Shown: positions 23,501-35,716 of the stretch, piece after piece | Position numbering within the stretch: position 1 is the first letter of the stretch | How the letters are laid out: every line of letters starts with the position of its first letter | Translations under genes and position numbers: made by a program | From: Aulostomus chinensis | Lineage: Eukaryota; Chordata; Actinopteri; Syngnathiformes; Aulostomidae | Assembly: GCA_037954235.1 (NCBI GenBank) | Contig: JBBMOA010000067.1 | Span: 41,939 to 105,938 of the forward strand | DNA: 64,000 nt | Reading direction: 5' to 3' | Notes under the pieces: model-generated | Seen by the model: the letters and a program-made list of their open reading frames with translations, nothing else | The model's database searches: none | Told to the model about the DNA's origin: nothing

Positions 23501-23935
23501 AGTTTTCAGTCAAGTTTCAACCTGAAAGCATAGAAAGATGCATAAACTTGAAGTTACAGCTTGATTTCAGTCAGTTTTCATCAAAATACAGGAGTTCTGC
23601 ATGAAGTGTTCATTTTGGCCTTCTCTCGCTGAGAAAACGCTATTTGTGACCTGTGATACAAAAATGCCATAACTTTTGTTCAAAGTGAGTTTTCAGTCAA
23701 GTTTCAACCTGAAAGCATAGAAAGATGCATAAACTTGAAGTTACAACTTGATTTCAGTGAGTTTTCATCAAAATACAGGAGTTCTGCATGAAGTGTTCAT
23801 TTTGGCCTTCTCTCGCTGAGAAAACACTATTTGTGACCTGTGATACAAAAATGCCATAACTTTTGTTCAAAGTGAGTTTTCAGTCAAGTTTCAACCTGAA
23901 AGCATAGAAAGATGCATAAACTTGAAGTTACAGCT
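20570..23935 (+). repeat. Mixed segment with G176A and CAGTCAG monomers
   Basis: Eighteen monomers outside clear HOR order. Family B monomers with CTTAAAG at 21306 and 22615 are 7 monomers apart. A GAAAC monomer is at 20664, CACTATTGG at 21027 and GTGACAC at 23470. CAGTCAG monomers occur at 22263, 22824 and 23572. These are the same building blocks as the 11-mer units that follow, in a different order. Confidence 0.83.
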
Positions 23936-25992
23936 TGATTTCAGTCAGTTTTCATCAAAATACAGGAGTTCTGCATGAAGTGTTCATTTTGGCCTTCTCT
24001 CGCTGAGAAAACACTATTTGTGACCTGTGAAACAAAAATGCCATAACTTTTGTTCAAAGTGAGTTTTCAGTCAAGTTTCAACCTGAAAGCATAGAAAGAT
24101 GCATAAACTTGAAGTTACAGCTTGATTTCAGTGAGTTTTCATCAAAATACAGGAGTTCTGCATGAAGTGTTCATTTTGGCCTTCTCTCGCTGAGAAAACG
24201 CTATTTGTGACCTGTGATACAAAAATGCCATAACTTTTGTTCAAAGTGAGTTTTCAGTCAAGTTTCAACCTGAAAGCATAGAAAGATGCATAAACTTGAA
24301 GTTACAGCTTGATTTCAGTGAGTTTTCATCAAAATACAGGAGTTCTGCATGAAGTGTTCATTTTGGCCTTCTCTCGCTGAGAAAACACTATTTGTGACCT
24401 GTGATACAAAAATGCCATAACTTTTGTTCAAAGTGAGTTTTCAGTCAAGTTTCAACCTGAAAGCATAGAAAGATGCATAAACTTGAAGTTACAGCTTGAT
24501 TTCAGTGAGTTTTCATCAAAATACAGGAGTTCTGCATGAAGTGTTCATTTTGGCCTTCTCTCGCTGAGAAAACGCTATTTGTGACCTGCGACACAGAACA
24601 GCCATAACTTTTGTTCAAAGTGAGTTTTAAGTCAAGTTTCAACCTGAAAGCATAGAAAGATGCATAAACTTGAAGTTACAACTTGATTTCAGTGAGTTTT
24701 CATCAAAATACAGGAGTTCTGCATGAAGTGTTCATTTTGGCCTTCTCTCGCTGAGAAAACACTATTTGTGACCTGTGATACAAAAATGCCATAACTTTTG
24801 TTCAAAGTGAGTTTTCAGTCAAGTTTCAACCTGAAAGCATAGAAAGATGCATAAACTTGAAGTTACAGCTTGATTTCAGTGAGTTTTCATCAAAATACAG
24901 GAGTTCTGCATGAAGTGTTCATTTTGGCCTTCTCTCGCTGAGAAAACGCTATTTGTGACCTGTGATACAAAAATGCCATAACTTTTGTTCAAAGTGAGTT
25001 TTCAGTCAAGTTTCAACCTGAAAGCATAGAAAGATGCATAAACTTGAAGTTACAGCTTGATTTCAGTGAGTTTTCATCAAAATACAGGAGTTCTGCATGA
25101 AGTGTTCATTTTGGCCTTCTCTCGCTGAGAAAACGCTATTTGTGACCTGTGATACAAAAATGCCATAACTTTTTTTCAAAGTGAGTTTTCAGTCAAGTTT
25201 CTACCTGAAAGCATAGAAAGATGCATAAACTTGAAGTTACAGCTTGATTTCAGTGAGTTTTCATCAAAATACAGGAGTTCTGCATGTAGTGTTCATTTTG
25301 GCCTTCTCTCGCTGAGAAAACACTATTTGTGACCTGTGATACAAAAATGCCATAACTTTTGTTCAAAGTGAGTTTTCAGTCAAGTTTCAACCTGAAAGCA
25401 TAGAAAGATGCATAAACTTGAAGTTACAGCTTGATTTCAGTGAGTTTTCATCAAAATACAGGAATTCTGCATGAAGTGTTCATTTTGGCCTTCTCTCGCT
25501 GAGAAAACGCTATTTGTGACCTGCGACACAGAACAGCCATAACTTTTGTTCAAAGTGAGTTTTCAGTCAAGTTTCAACCTGAAAGCATAGAAAGATGCAT
25601 AAACTTAAAGTTACAGCTTGATTTCAGTGAGTTTTCATCAAAATACAGGAGTTCTGCATGAAGTGTTCATTTTGGCCTTCTCTCGCTGAGAAAACGCTAT
25701 TTGTGACCTGTGATACAAAAATGCCATAACTTTTGTTCAAAGTGAGTTTTCAGTCAAGTTTCAACCTGAAAGCATAGAAAGATGCATAAACTTGAAGTTA
25801 CAGCTTGATTTCAGTCAGTTTTCATCAAAATACAGGAGTTCTGCATGAAGTGTTCATTTTGGCCTTCTCTCGCTGAGAAAACACTATTTGTGACCTGTGA
25901 TACAAAAATGCCATAACTTTTGTTCAAAGTGAGTTTTCAGTCAAGTTTCAACCTGAAAGCATAGAAAGATGCATAAACTTGAAGTTACAGCT
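23936..25992 (+). repeat. 11-monomer HOR unit 1 (2057 bp)
   Basis: Starts with a CAGTCAG monomer (23946) that also has GAAAC. Later markers are a family B monomer with TTTTAAGTC (24629), TTTCTACC (25202), GGAATTCTG with a new EcoRI site (25464), and a B monomer with CTTAAAG (25607). Every one recurs 2057 bp downstream. The unit also contains a private GCATGTAG near 25287. Confidence 0.92.
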
Positions 25993-28049
25993 TGATTTCA
26001 GTCAGTTTTCATCAAAATACAGGAGTTCTGCATGAAGTGTTCATTTTGGCCTTCTCTCGCTGAGAAAACACTATTTGTGACCTGTGAAACAAAAATGCCA
26101 TAACTTTTGTTCAAAGTGAGTTTTCAGTCAAGTTTCAACCTGAAAGCATAGAAAGATGCATAAACTTGAAGTTACAGCTTGATTTCAGTGAGTTTTCATC
26201 AAAATACAGGAGTTCTGCATGAAGTGTTCATTTTGGCCTTCTCTCGCTGAGAAAACGCTATTTGTGACCTGTGATACAAAAATGCCATAACTTTTTTTCA
26301 AAGTGAGTTTTCAGTCAAGTTTCAACCTGAAAGCATAGAAAGATGCATAAACTTGAAGTTACAGCTTGATTTCAGTGAGTTTTCATCAAAATACAGGAGT
26401 TCTGCATGAAGTGTTCATTTTGGCCTTCTCTCGCTGAGAAAACACTATTTGTGACCTGTGATACAAAAATGCCATAACTTTTGTTCAAAGTGAGTTTTCA
26501 GTCAAGTTTCAACCTGAAAGCATAGAAAGATGCATAAACTTGAAGTTACAGCTTGATTTCAGTGAGTTTTCATCAAAATACAGGAGTTCTGCATGAAGTG
26601 TTCATTTTGGCCTTCTCTCGCTGAGAAAACGCTATTTGTGACCTGCGACACAGAACAGCCATAACTTTTGTTCAAAGTGAGTTTTAAGTCAAGTTTCAAC
26701 CTGAAAGCATAGAAAGATGCATAAACTTGAAGTTACAACTTGATTTCAGTGAGTTTTCATCAAAATACAGGAGTTCTGCATGAAGTGTTCATTTTGGCCT
26801 TCTCTCGCTGAGAAAACACTATTTGTGACCTGTGATACAAAAATGCCATAACTTTTGTTCAAAGTGAGTTTTCAGTCAAGTTTCAACCTGAAAGCATAGA
26901 AAGATGCATAAACTTGAAGTTACAGCTTGATTTCAGTGAGTTTTCATCAAAATACAGGAGTTCTGCATGAAGTGTTCATTTTGGCCTTCTCTCGCTGAGA
27001 AAACGCTATTTGTGACCTGTGATACAAAAATGCCATAACTTTTGTTCAAAGTGAGTTTTCAGTCAAGTTTCAACCTGAAAGCATAGAAAGATGCATAAAC
27101 TTGAAGTTACAGCTTGATTTCAGTGAGTTTTCATCAAAATACAGGAGTTCTGCATGAAGTGTTCATTTTGGCCTTCTCTCGCTGAGAAAACGCTATTTGT
27201 GACCTGTGATACAAAAATGCCATAACTTTTTTTCAAAGTGAGTTTTCAGTCAAGTTTCTACCTGAAAGCATAGAAAGATGCATAAACTTGAAGTTACAGC
27301 TTGATTTCAGTGAGTTTTCATCAAAATACAGGAGTTCTGCATGAAGTGTTCATTTTGGCCTTCTCTCGCTGAGAAAACACTATTTGTGACCTGTGACACA
27401 AAAATGCCATAACTTTTGTTCAAAGTGAGTTTTCAGTCAAGTTTCAACCTGAAAGCATAGAAAGATGCATAAACTTGAAGTTACAGCTTGATTTCAGTGA
27501 GTTTTCATCAAAATACAGGAATTCTGCATGAAGTGTTCATTTTGGCCTTCTCTCGCTGAGAAAACGCTATTTGTGACCTGCGACACAGAACAGCCATAAC
27601 TTTTGTTCAAAGTGAGTTTTCAGTCAAGTTTCAACCTGAAAGCATAGAAAGATGCATAAACTTAAAGTTACAGCTTGATTTCAGTGAGTTTTCATCAAAA
27701 TACAGGAGTTCTGCATGAAGTGTTCATTTTGGCCTTCTCTCGCTGAGAAAACGCTATTTGTGACCTGTGATACAAAAAGGCCATAACTTTTGTTCAAAGT
27801 GAGTTTTCAGTCAAGTTTCAACCTGAAAGCATAGAAAGATGCATAAACTTGAAGTTACAGCTTGATTTCAGTGAGTTTTCATCAAAATAGAGGAGTTCTG
27901 CATGAAGTGTTCATTTTGGCCTTCTCTCGCTGAGAAAACACTATTTGTGACCTGTGATACAAAAATGCCATAACTTTTGTTCAAAGTGAGTTTTCAGTCA
28001 AGTTTCAACCTGAAAGCATAGAAAGATGCATAAACTTGAAGTTACAGCT
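25993..28049 (+). repeat. 11-monomer HOR unit 2 (2057 bp)
   Basis: Copy of unit 1 at an exact 2057-bp offset: CAGTCAG 26003, GAAAC 26088, TTTTAAGTC 26686, TTTCTACC 27259, EcoRI-creating GGAATTCTG 27521, CTTAAAG 27664. Differences from unit 1 include TTTTTTTC near 26293, GTGACAC at 27397, AAAAAGGCC near 27780 and AATAGAGG near 27890. Confidence 0.92.
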
Positions 28050-29170
28050 TGATTTCAGTCAGTTTTCATCAAAATACAGGAGTTCTGCATGAAGTGTTCA
28101 TTTTGGCCTTCTCTCGCTGAGAAAACACTATTTGTGACCTGTGAAACAAAAATGCCATAACTTTTGTTCAAAGTGAGTTTTCAGTCAAGTTTCAACCTGA
28201 AAGCATAGAAAGATGCATAAACTTGAAGTTACAGCTTGATTTCAGTGAGTTTTCATCAAAATACAGGAGTTCTGCATGAAGTGTTCATTTTGGCCTTCTC
28301 TCGCTGAGAAAACGCTATTTGTGACCTGTGATACAAAAATGCCATAACTTTTTTTCAAAGTGAGTTTTCAGTCAAGTTTCAACCTGAAAGCATAGAAAGA
28401 TGCATAAACTTGAAGTTACAGCTTGATTTCAGTGAGTTTTCATCAAAATACAGGAGTTCTGCATGAAGTGTTCATTTTGGCCTTCTCTCGCTGAGAAAAC
28501 GCTATTTGTGACCTGCGACACAGAACAGCCATAACTTTTGTTCAAAGTGAGTTTTCAGTCAAGTTTCAACCTGAAAGCATAGAAAGATGCTTAAACTTGA
28601 AGTTACAACTTGATTTCAGTGAGTTTTCATCAAAATACAGGAGTTCTGCATGAAGTGTTCATTTTGGCCTTCTCTCGCTGAGAAAACACTATTTGTGACC
28701 TGTGATACAAAAATGCCATAACTTTTGTTCAAAGTGAGTTTTCAGTCAAGTTTCAACCTGAAAGCATAGAAAGATGCATAAACTTGAAGTTACAGCTTGA
28801 TTTCAGTGAGTTTTCATCAAAATACAGGAGTTCTGCATGAAGTGTTCATTTTGGCCTTCTCTCGCTGAGAAAACGCTATTTGTGACCTGTGATACAAAAA
28901 TGCCATAACTTTTTTTCAAAGTGAGTTTTCAGTCAAGTTTCTAACTGAAAGCATAGAAAGATGCATAAACTTGAAGTTACAGCTTGATTTCAGTGAGTTT
29001 TCATCAAAATACAGGAGTTCTGCATGAAGTGTTCATTTTGGCCTTCTCTCGCTGAGAAAACACTATTTGTGACCTGTGATACAAAAATGCCATAACTTTT
29101 GTTCAAAGTGAGTTTTCAGTCAAGTTTCAACCTGAAAGCATAGAAAGATGCATAAACTTGAAGTTACAGC
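28050..29170 (+). repeat. Shortened third 11-mer unit
   Basis: Opens like unit 2 (CAGTCAG at 28060, GAAAC at 28145, then TTTTTTTC). The offset of matching markers then drops from 11 to 10 monomers at the family B monomer (28516) and to 9 at the TTTCTAAC monomer (28942). Two monomers have therefore been lost at separate places. After this point the order can no longer be followed. Confidence 0.82.
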
Positions 29171-32100
29171 TTGATTTCAGTGAGTTTTCATCAAAATACA
29201 GGAGTTCTGCATGAAGTGTTCATTTTGGCCTTCTCTCGCTGAGAAAACGCTATTTGTGACCTGTGATACAAAAATGCCATAACTTTTTTTCAAAGTGAGT
29301 TTTCAGTCAAGTTTCAACCTGAAAGCATAGAAAGATGCATAAACTTGAAGTTACAGCTTGATTTCAGTGAGTTTTCATCAAAATACAGGAGTTCTGCATG
29401 AAGTGTTCATTTTGGCCTTCTCTCGCTGAGAAAACACTATTTGTGACCTGTGATACAAAAATGCCATAACTTTTGTTCAAAGTGAGTTTTCAGTCAAGTT
29501 TCAACCTGAAAGCATAGAAAGATGCATAAACTTGAAGTTACAGCTTGATTTCAGTGAGTTTTCATCAAAATACAGGAGTTCTGCATGAAGTGTTCATTTT
29601 GGCCTTCTCTCGCTGAGAAAACGCTATTTGTGACCTGCGACACAGAACAGCCATAACTTTTGTTCAAAGTGAGTTTTAAGTCAAGTTTCAACCTGAAAGC
29701 ATAGAAAGATGCATAAACTTGAAGTTACAACTTGATTTCAGTGAGTTTTCATCAAAATACAGGAGTTCTGCATGAAGTGTTCATTTTGGCCTTCTCTCGC
29801 TGAGAAAACACTATTTGTGACCTGTGATACAAAAATGCCATAACTTTTGTTCAAAGTGAGTTTTCAGTCAAGTTTCAACCTGAAAGCATAGAAAGATGCA
29901 TAAACTTGAAGTTACAGCTTGATTTCAGTGAGTTTTCATCAAAATACAGGAGTTCTGCATGAAGTGTTCATTTTGGCCTTCTCTCGCTGAGAAAACACTA
30001 TTTGTGACCTGTGATACAAAAATGCCATAACTTTTGTTCAAAGTGAGTTTTCAGTCAAGTTTCAACCTGAAAGCATAGAAAGATGCATAAACTTGAAGTT
30101 ACAGCTTGATTTCAGTGAGTTTTCATCAAAATACAGGAGTTCTGCATGAAGTGTTCATTTTGGCCTTCTCTCGCTGAGAAAACGCTATTTGTGACCTGTG
30201 ATACAAAAATGCCATAACTTTTTTTCAAAGTGAGTTTTCAGTCAAGTTTCAACCTGAAAGCATAGAAAGATGCATAAACTTGAAGTTACAGCTTGATTTC
30301 AGTGAGTTTTCATCAAAATACAGGAGTTCTGCATGAAGTGTTCATTTTGGCCTTCTCTCGCTGAGAAAACACTATTTGTGACCTGTGAAACAAAAATGCC
30401 ATAACTTTTGTTCAAAGTGAGTTTTCAGTCAAGTTTCAACCTGAAAGCATAGAAAGATGCATAAACTTGAAGTTACAGCTTGATTTCAGTGAGTTTTCAT
30501 CAAAATACAGGAGTTCTGCATGAAGTGTTCATTTTGGCCTTCTCTCGCTGAGAAAACACTATTTGTGACCTGTGATACAAAAATGCCATAACTTTTGTTC
30601 AAAGTGAGTTTTCAGTCAAGTTTCAACCTGAAAGCATAGAAAGATGCATAAACTTGAAGTTACAGCTTGATTTCAGTGAGTTTTCATCAAAATACAGTAG
30701 TTCTGCATGAAGTGTTCATTTTGGCCTTCTCTCGCTGAGAAAACACTATTTGTGACCTGTGAAACAAAAATGCCATAACTTTTGTTCAAAGTGAGTTTTC
30801 AGTCAAGTTTCAACCTGAAAGCATAGAAAGATGCATAAACTTGAAGTTACAACTTGATTTCAGTGAGTTTTCATCAAAATACAGGAGTTCTGCATGAAGT
30901 GTTCATTTTGGCCTTCTCTCGCTGAGAAAACGCTATTTGTGACCTGTGATACAAAAATGCCATAACTTTTGTTCAAAGTGAGTTTTCAGTCAAGTTTCAA
31001 CCTGAAAGCATAGAAAGATGCATAAACTTGAAGTTACAGCTTGATTTCAGTGAGTTTTCATCAAAATACAGGAGTTCTGCATGAAGTGTTCATTTTGGCC
31101 TTCTCTCGCTGAGAAAACAGTATTTGTGACCTGTGATACAAAAATACCATAACTTTTGTTCAAAGTGAGTTTTCAGTCAAGTTTCAACCTGAAAGCATAG
31201 AAAGATGCATAAACTTGAAGTTACAGCTTGATTTCAGTCAGTTTTCATCAAAATACAGGAGTTCTGCATGAAGTGTTCATTTTGGCCTTCTCTCGCTGAG
31301 AAAACACTATTTGTGACCTGTGAAACAAAAATGCCATAACTTTTGTTCAAAGTGAGTTTTCAGTCAAGTTTCAACCTGAAAGCATAGAAAGATGCATAAA
31401 CTTGAAGTTACAGCTTGATTTCAGTGAGTTTTCATCAAAATACAGGAGTTCTGCATGAAGTGTTCATTTTGGCCTTCTCTCGCTGAGAAAACGCTATTTG
31501 TGACCTGTGATACAAAAATGCCATAACTTTTGTTCAAAGTGAGTTTTCAGTCAAGTTTCAACCTGAAAGCATAGAAAGATGCATAAACTTGAAGTTACAG
31601 CTTGATTTCAGTGAGTTTTCATCAAAATACAGGAGTTCTGCATGAAGTGTTCATTTTGGCCTTCTCTCGCTGAGAAAACGCTATTTGTGACCTGTGATAC
31701 AAAAATGCCATAACTTTTGTTCAAAGTGAGTTTTCAGTCAAGTTTCAACCTGAAAGCATAGAAAGATGCATAAACTTGAAGTTACAGCTTGATTTCAGTG
31801 AGTTTTCATCAAAATACAGGAGTTCTGCATGAAGTGTTCATTTTGGCCTTCTCTCGCTGAGAAAACACTATTTGTGACCTGTGATACAAAAATGCCATAA
31901 CTTTTGTTCAAAGTGAGTTTTCAGTCAAGTTTCAACCTGAAAGCATAGAAAGATGCATAAACTTGAAGTTACAACTTGATTTCAGTGAGTTTTCATCAAA
32001 ATACAGGAGGTCTGCATGAAGTGTTCATTTATGCCTTCTCTCGCTGAGAAAACACTATTTGTGACCTGTGATACAAAAATGCCATAACTTTTGTTCAAAG

Positions 32101-35100
32101 TGAGTTTTCAGTCAAGTTTCAACCTGAAAGCATAGAAAGATGCATAAACTTGAAGTTACAGCTTGATTTCAGTCAGTTTTCATCAACATACAGGAGTTCT
32201 GCATGAAGTGTTCATTTTGGCCTTCTCTCGCTGAGAAAACACTATTTGTGACCTGTGAAACAAAAATGCCATAACTTTTGTTCAAAGTGAGTTTTCAGTC
32301 AAGTTTCAACCTGAAAGCATAGAAAGATGCATAAACTTGAAGTTACAGCTTGATTTCAGTGAGTTTTCATCAAAATACAGGAGTTCTGCATGAAGTGTTC
32401 ATTTTTGCCTTCTCTCGCTGAGAAAACGCTATTTGTGACCTGCGACACAGAACAGCCATAACTTTTGTTCAAAGTGAGTTTTCAGTCAAGTTTCAACCTG
32501 AAAGCATAGAAAGATGCATAAACTTGAAGTTACAGCTTGATTTCAGTGAGTTTTCATCAAAATACAGGAGTTCTGCATGAAGTGTTCATTTTGGCCTTCT
32601 CTCGCTGAGAAAACGCTATTTGTGACCTGTGATACAAAAATGCCATAACTTTTGTTCAAAGTGAGTTTTCAGTCAAGTTTCAACCTGAAAGCATAGAAAG
32701 ATGCATAAACTTGAAGTTACAGCTTGATTTCAGTGAGTTTTCATCAAAATACAGGAGTTCTGCATGAAGTGTTCATTTTGGCCTTCTCTCGCTGAGAAAA
32801 CGCTATTTGTGACCTGCGACACAGAACAGCCATAACTTTTGTTCAAAGTGAGTTTTCAGTCAAGTTTCAACCTGAAAGCATAGAAAGATGCATAAACTTG
32901 AAGTTACAACTTGATTTCAGTGAGTTTTCATCAAAATACAGGAGTTCTGCATGAAGTGTTCATTTTGGCCTTCTCTCGCTGAGAAAACGCTATTTGTGAC
33001 CTGTGATACAAAAATGCCATAACTTTTGTTCAAAGTGAGTTTTCAGTCAAGTTTCAACCTGAAAGCATAGAAAGATGCATAAACTTGAAGTTACAGCTTG
33101 ATTTCAGTGAGTTTTCATCAAAATACAGGAGTTCTGCATGAAGTGTTCATTTTGGCCTTCTCTCGCTGAGAAAACACTATTTGTGACCTGTGATACAAAA
33201 ATGCCATAACTTTTGTTCAAAGTGAGTTTTCAGTCAAGTTTCAACCTGAAAGCATAGAAAGATGCATAAACTTGAAGTTACAGCTTGATTTCAGTGAGTT
33301 TTCATCAAAATACAGGAGTTCTGCATGAAGTGTTCATTTTGGCCTTCTCTCGCTGAGAAAACGCTATTTGTGACCTGCTACACAGAACAGCCATAACTTT
33401 TGTTCAAAGTGAGTTTTCAGTCAAGTTTTAACCTGAAAGCATAGAAAGATGCATAAACTTGAAGTTACAGCTTGATTTCAGTGAGTTTTCATCAAAATAC
33501 AGGAGTTCTGCATGAAGTGTTCATTTTGGCCTTCTCTCGCTGAGAAAACGCTATTTGTGACCTGCGACACAGAACAGCCATAACTTTTGTTCAAAGTGAG
33601 TTTTCAGTCAAGTTTCAACCTGAAAGCATAGAAAGATGCATCAACTTAAAGTTACAGCTTGATTTCAGTGAGTTTTCATCAAAATACAGGAGTTCTGCAT
33701 GAAGTGTTCATTTTGGCCTTCTCTCGCTGAGAAAACGCTATTTGTGACCTGTGATACAAAAATGCCATAACTTTTGTTCAAAGTGAGTTTTCAGTCAAGT
33801 TTCAACCTGAAAGCATAGAAAGATGCATAAACTTGAAGTTACAGCTTGATTTCAGTCAGTTTTCATCAAAATACAGGAGTTCTGCATGAAGTGTTCATTT
33901 TGGCCTTCTCTCGCTGAGAAAACACTATTTGTGACCTGTGATACAAAAATGCCATAACTTTTGTTCAAAGTGAGTTTTCAGTCAAGTTTCAACCTGAAAG
34001 CATAGAAAGATGCATAAACTTGAAGTTACAGCTTGATTTCAGTGAGTTTTCATCAAAATACAGGAGTTCTGCATGAAGTGTTCATTTTGGCCTTCTCTCG
34101 CTGAGAAAACACTATTTGTGACCTGTGATACAAAAATGCCATAACTTTTGTTCAAAGTGAGTTTTCAGTCAAGTTTCAACCTGAAAGCATAGAAAGATGC
34201 ACAAACTTGAAGTTACAGCTTGATTTCAGTGAGTTTTCATCAAAATACAGGAGTTCTGCATGAAGTGTTCATTTTGGCCTTCTCTCGCTGAGAAAACACT
34301 ATTTGTGACCTGTGATACAAAAATGCCATAACTTTTGTTCAAAGTCAGTTTTCAGTCAAGTTTCAACCTGAAAGCATAGAAAGATGCATAAACTTGAAGT
34401 TACAACTTGATTTCAGTGAGTTTTCATCAAAATACAGGAGTTCTGCATGAAGTGTTCATTTTGGCCTTCTCTCGCTGAGAAAACACTATTTGTGACCTGT
34501 GATACAAAAATGCCATAACTTTTGTTCAAAGTGAGTTTTCAGTCAAGTTTCAACCTGAAAGCATAGAAAGATGCATAAACTTGAAGTTACAGCTTGATTT
34601 CAGTGAGTTTTCATCAAAATACAGGAGTTCTGCATGAAGTGTTCATTTTGGCCTTCTCTCGCTGAGAAAACACTATTTGTGACCTGTGATACAAAAATGC
34701 CATAACTTTTGTTCAAAGTGAGTTTTCAGTCAAGTTTCAACCTGAAAGCATAGAAAGATGAATAAACTTGAAGTTACAGCTTGATTTCAGTGAGTTTTCA
34801 TCAAAATACAGGAGTTCTGCATGAAGTGTTCATTTTGGCCTTCTCTCGCTGAGAAAACACTATTTGTGACCTGTGATACAAAAATGCCATAACTTTGGTT
34901 CAAAGTGAGTTTTCAGTCAAGTTTCAACCTGAAAGCATAGAAAGATGCATAAACTTGAAGTTACAGCTTGATTTCAGTGAGTTTTCATCAAAATACAGGA
35001 GTTCTGCATGAAGTGTTCATTTTGGCCTTCTCTCGCTGAGAAAACACTATTTGTGACCTGTGATACAAAAATGCCATAACTTTTGTTCAAAGTGAGTTTT

Positions 35101-35716
35101 CAGTCAAGTTTCAACCTGAAAGCATAGAAAGATGAATAAACTTGAAGTTACAGCTTGATTTCAGTGAGTTTTCATCAAAATACAGGAGTTCTGCATGAAG
35201 TGTTCATTTTGGCCTTCTCTCGCTGAGAAAACACTATTTGTGACCTGTGATACAAAAATGCCATAACTTTTGTTCAAAGTGAGTTTTCAGTCAAGTTTCA
35301 ACCTGAAAGCATAGAAAGATGCATAAACTTGAAGTTACAACTTGATTTCAGTGAGTTTTCATCAAAATACAGGAGTTCTGCATGAAGTGTTCATTTTGGC
35401 CTTCTCTCGCTGAGAAAACACTATTTGTGACCTGTGATACAAAAATGCCATAACTTTTGTTCAAAGTGAGTTTTCAGTCAAGTTTCAACCTGAAAGCATA
35501 GAAAGATGCATAAACTTGAAGTTACAGCTTGATTTCAGTGAGTTTTCATCAAAATACAGGAGTTCTGCATGAAGTGTTCATTTTGGCCTTCTCTCGCTGA
35601 GAAAACGCTATTTGTGACCTGTGATACAAAAATGCCATAACTTTTGTTCAAAGTGAGTTTTCAGTCAAGTTTCAACCTGAAAGCATAGAAAGATGCATAA
35701 ACTTGAAGTTACAACT
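29171..35716 (+). repeat. Mixed segment, 35 monomers
   Basis: No strict HOR order, but it shares cassettes with other parts. A B monomer with TTTTAAGTC is at 29678, 16 monomers from 26686 and 43 from 37719. A lone GCTACACAG monomer, otherwise typical of the 12.5-18.8 kb blocks, is at 33379. A B monomer with GCATCAACTTAAAG is at 33648, and AAAGTCAG at 34346; the last two recur 57 monomers away at 44306 and 45003. Private variants include CATTTATGCC near 32030 and AACAGTATT near 31120. No gene or insertion is visible. Confidence 0.82.

Noticed and set aside
25455..25470. EcoRI, HindIII and BglII sites as signs of cloning junctions
   Set aside because: Each arises by one or two substitutions within a normal monomer (25464, 27521; about 5605, 6165, 7474, 53850; about 63572), with satellite continuing on both sides.
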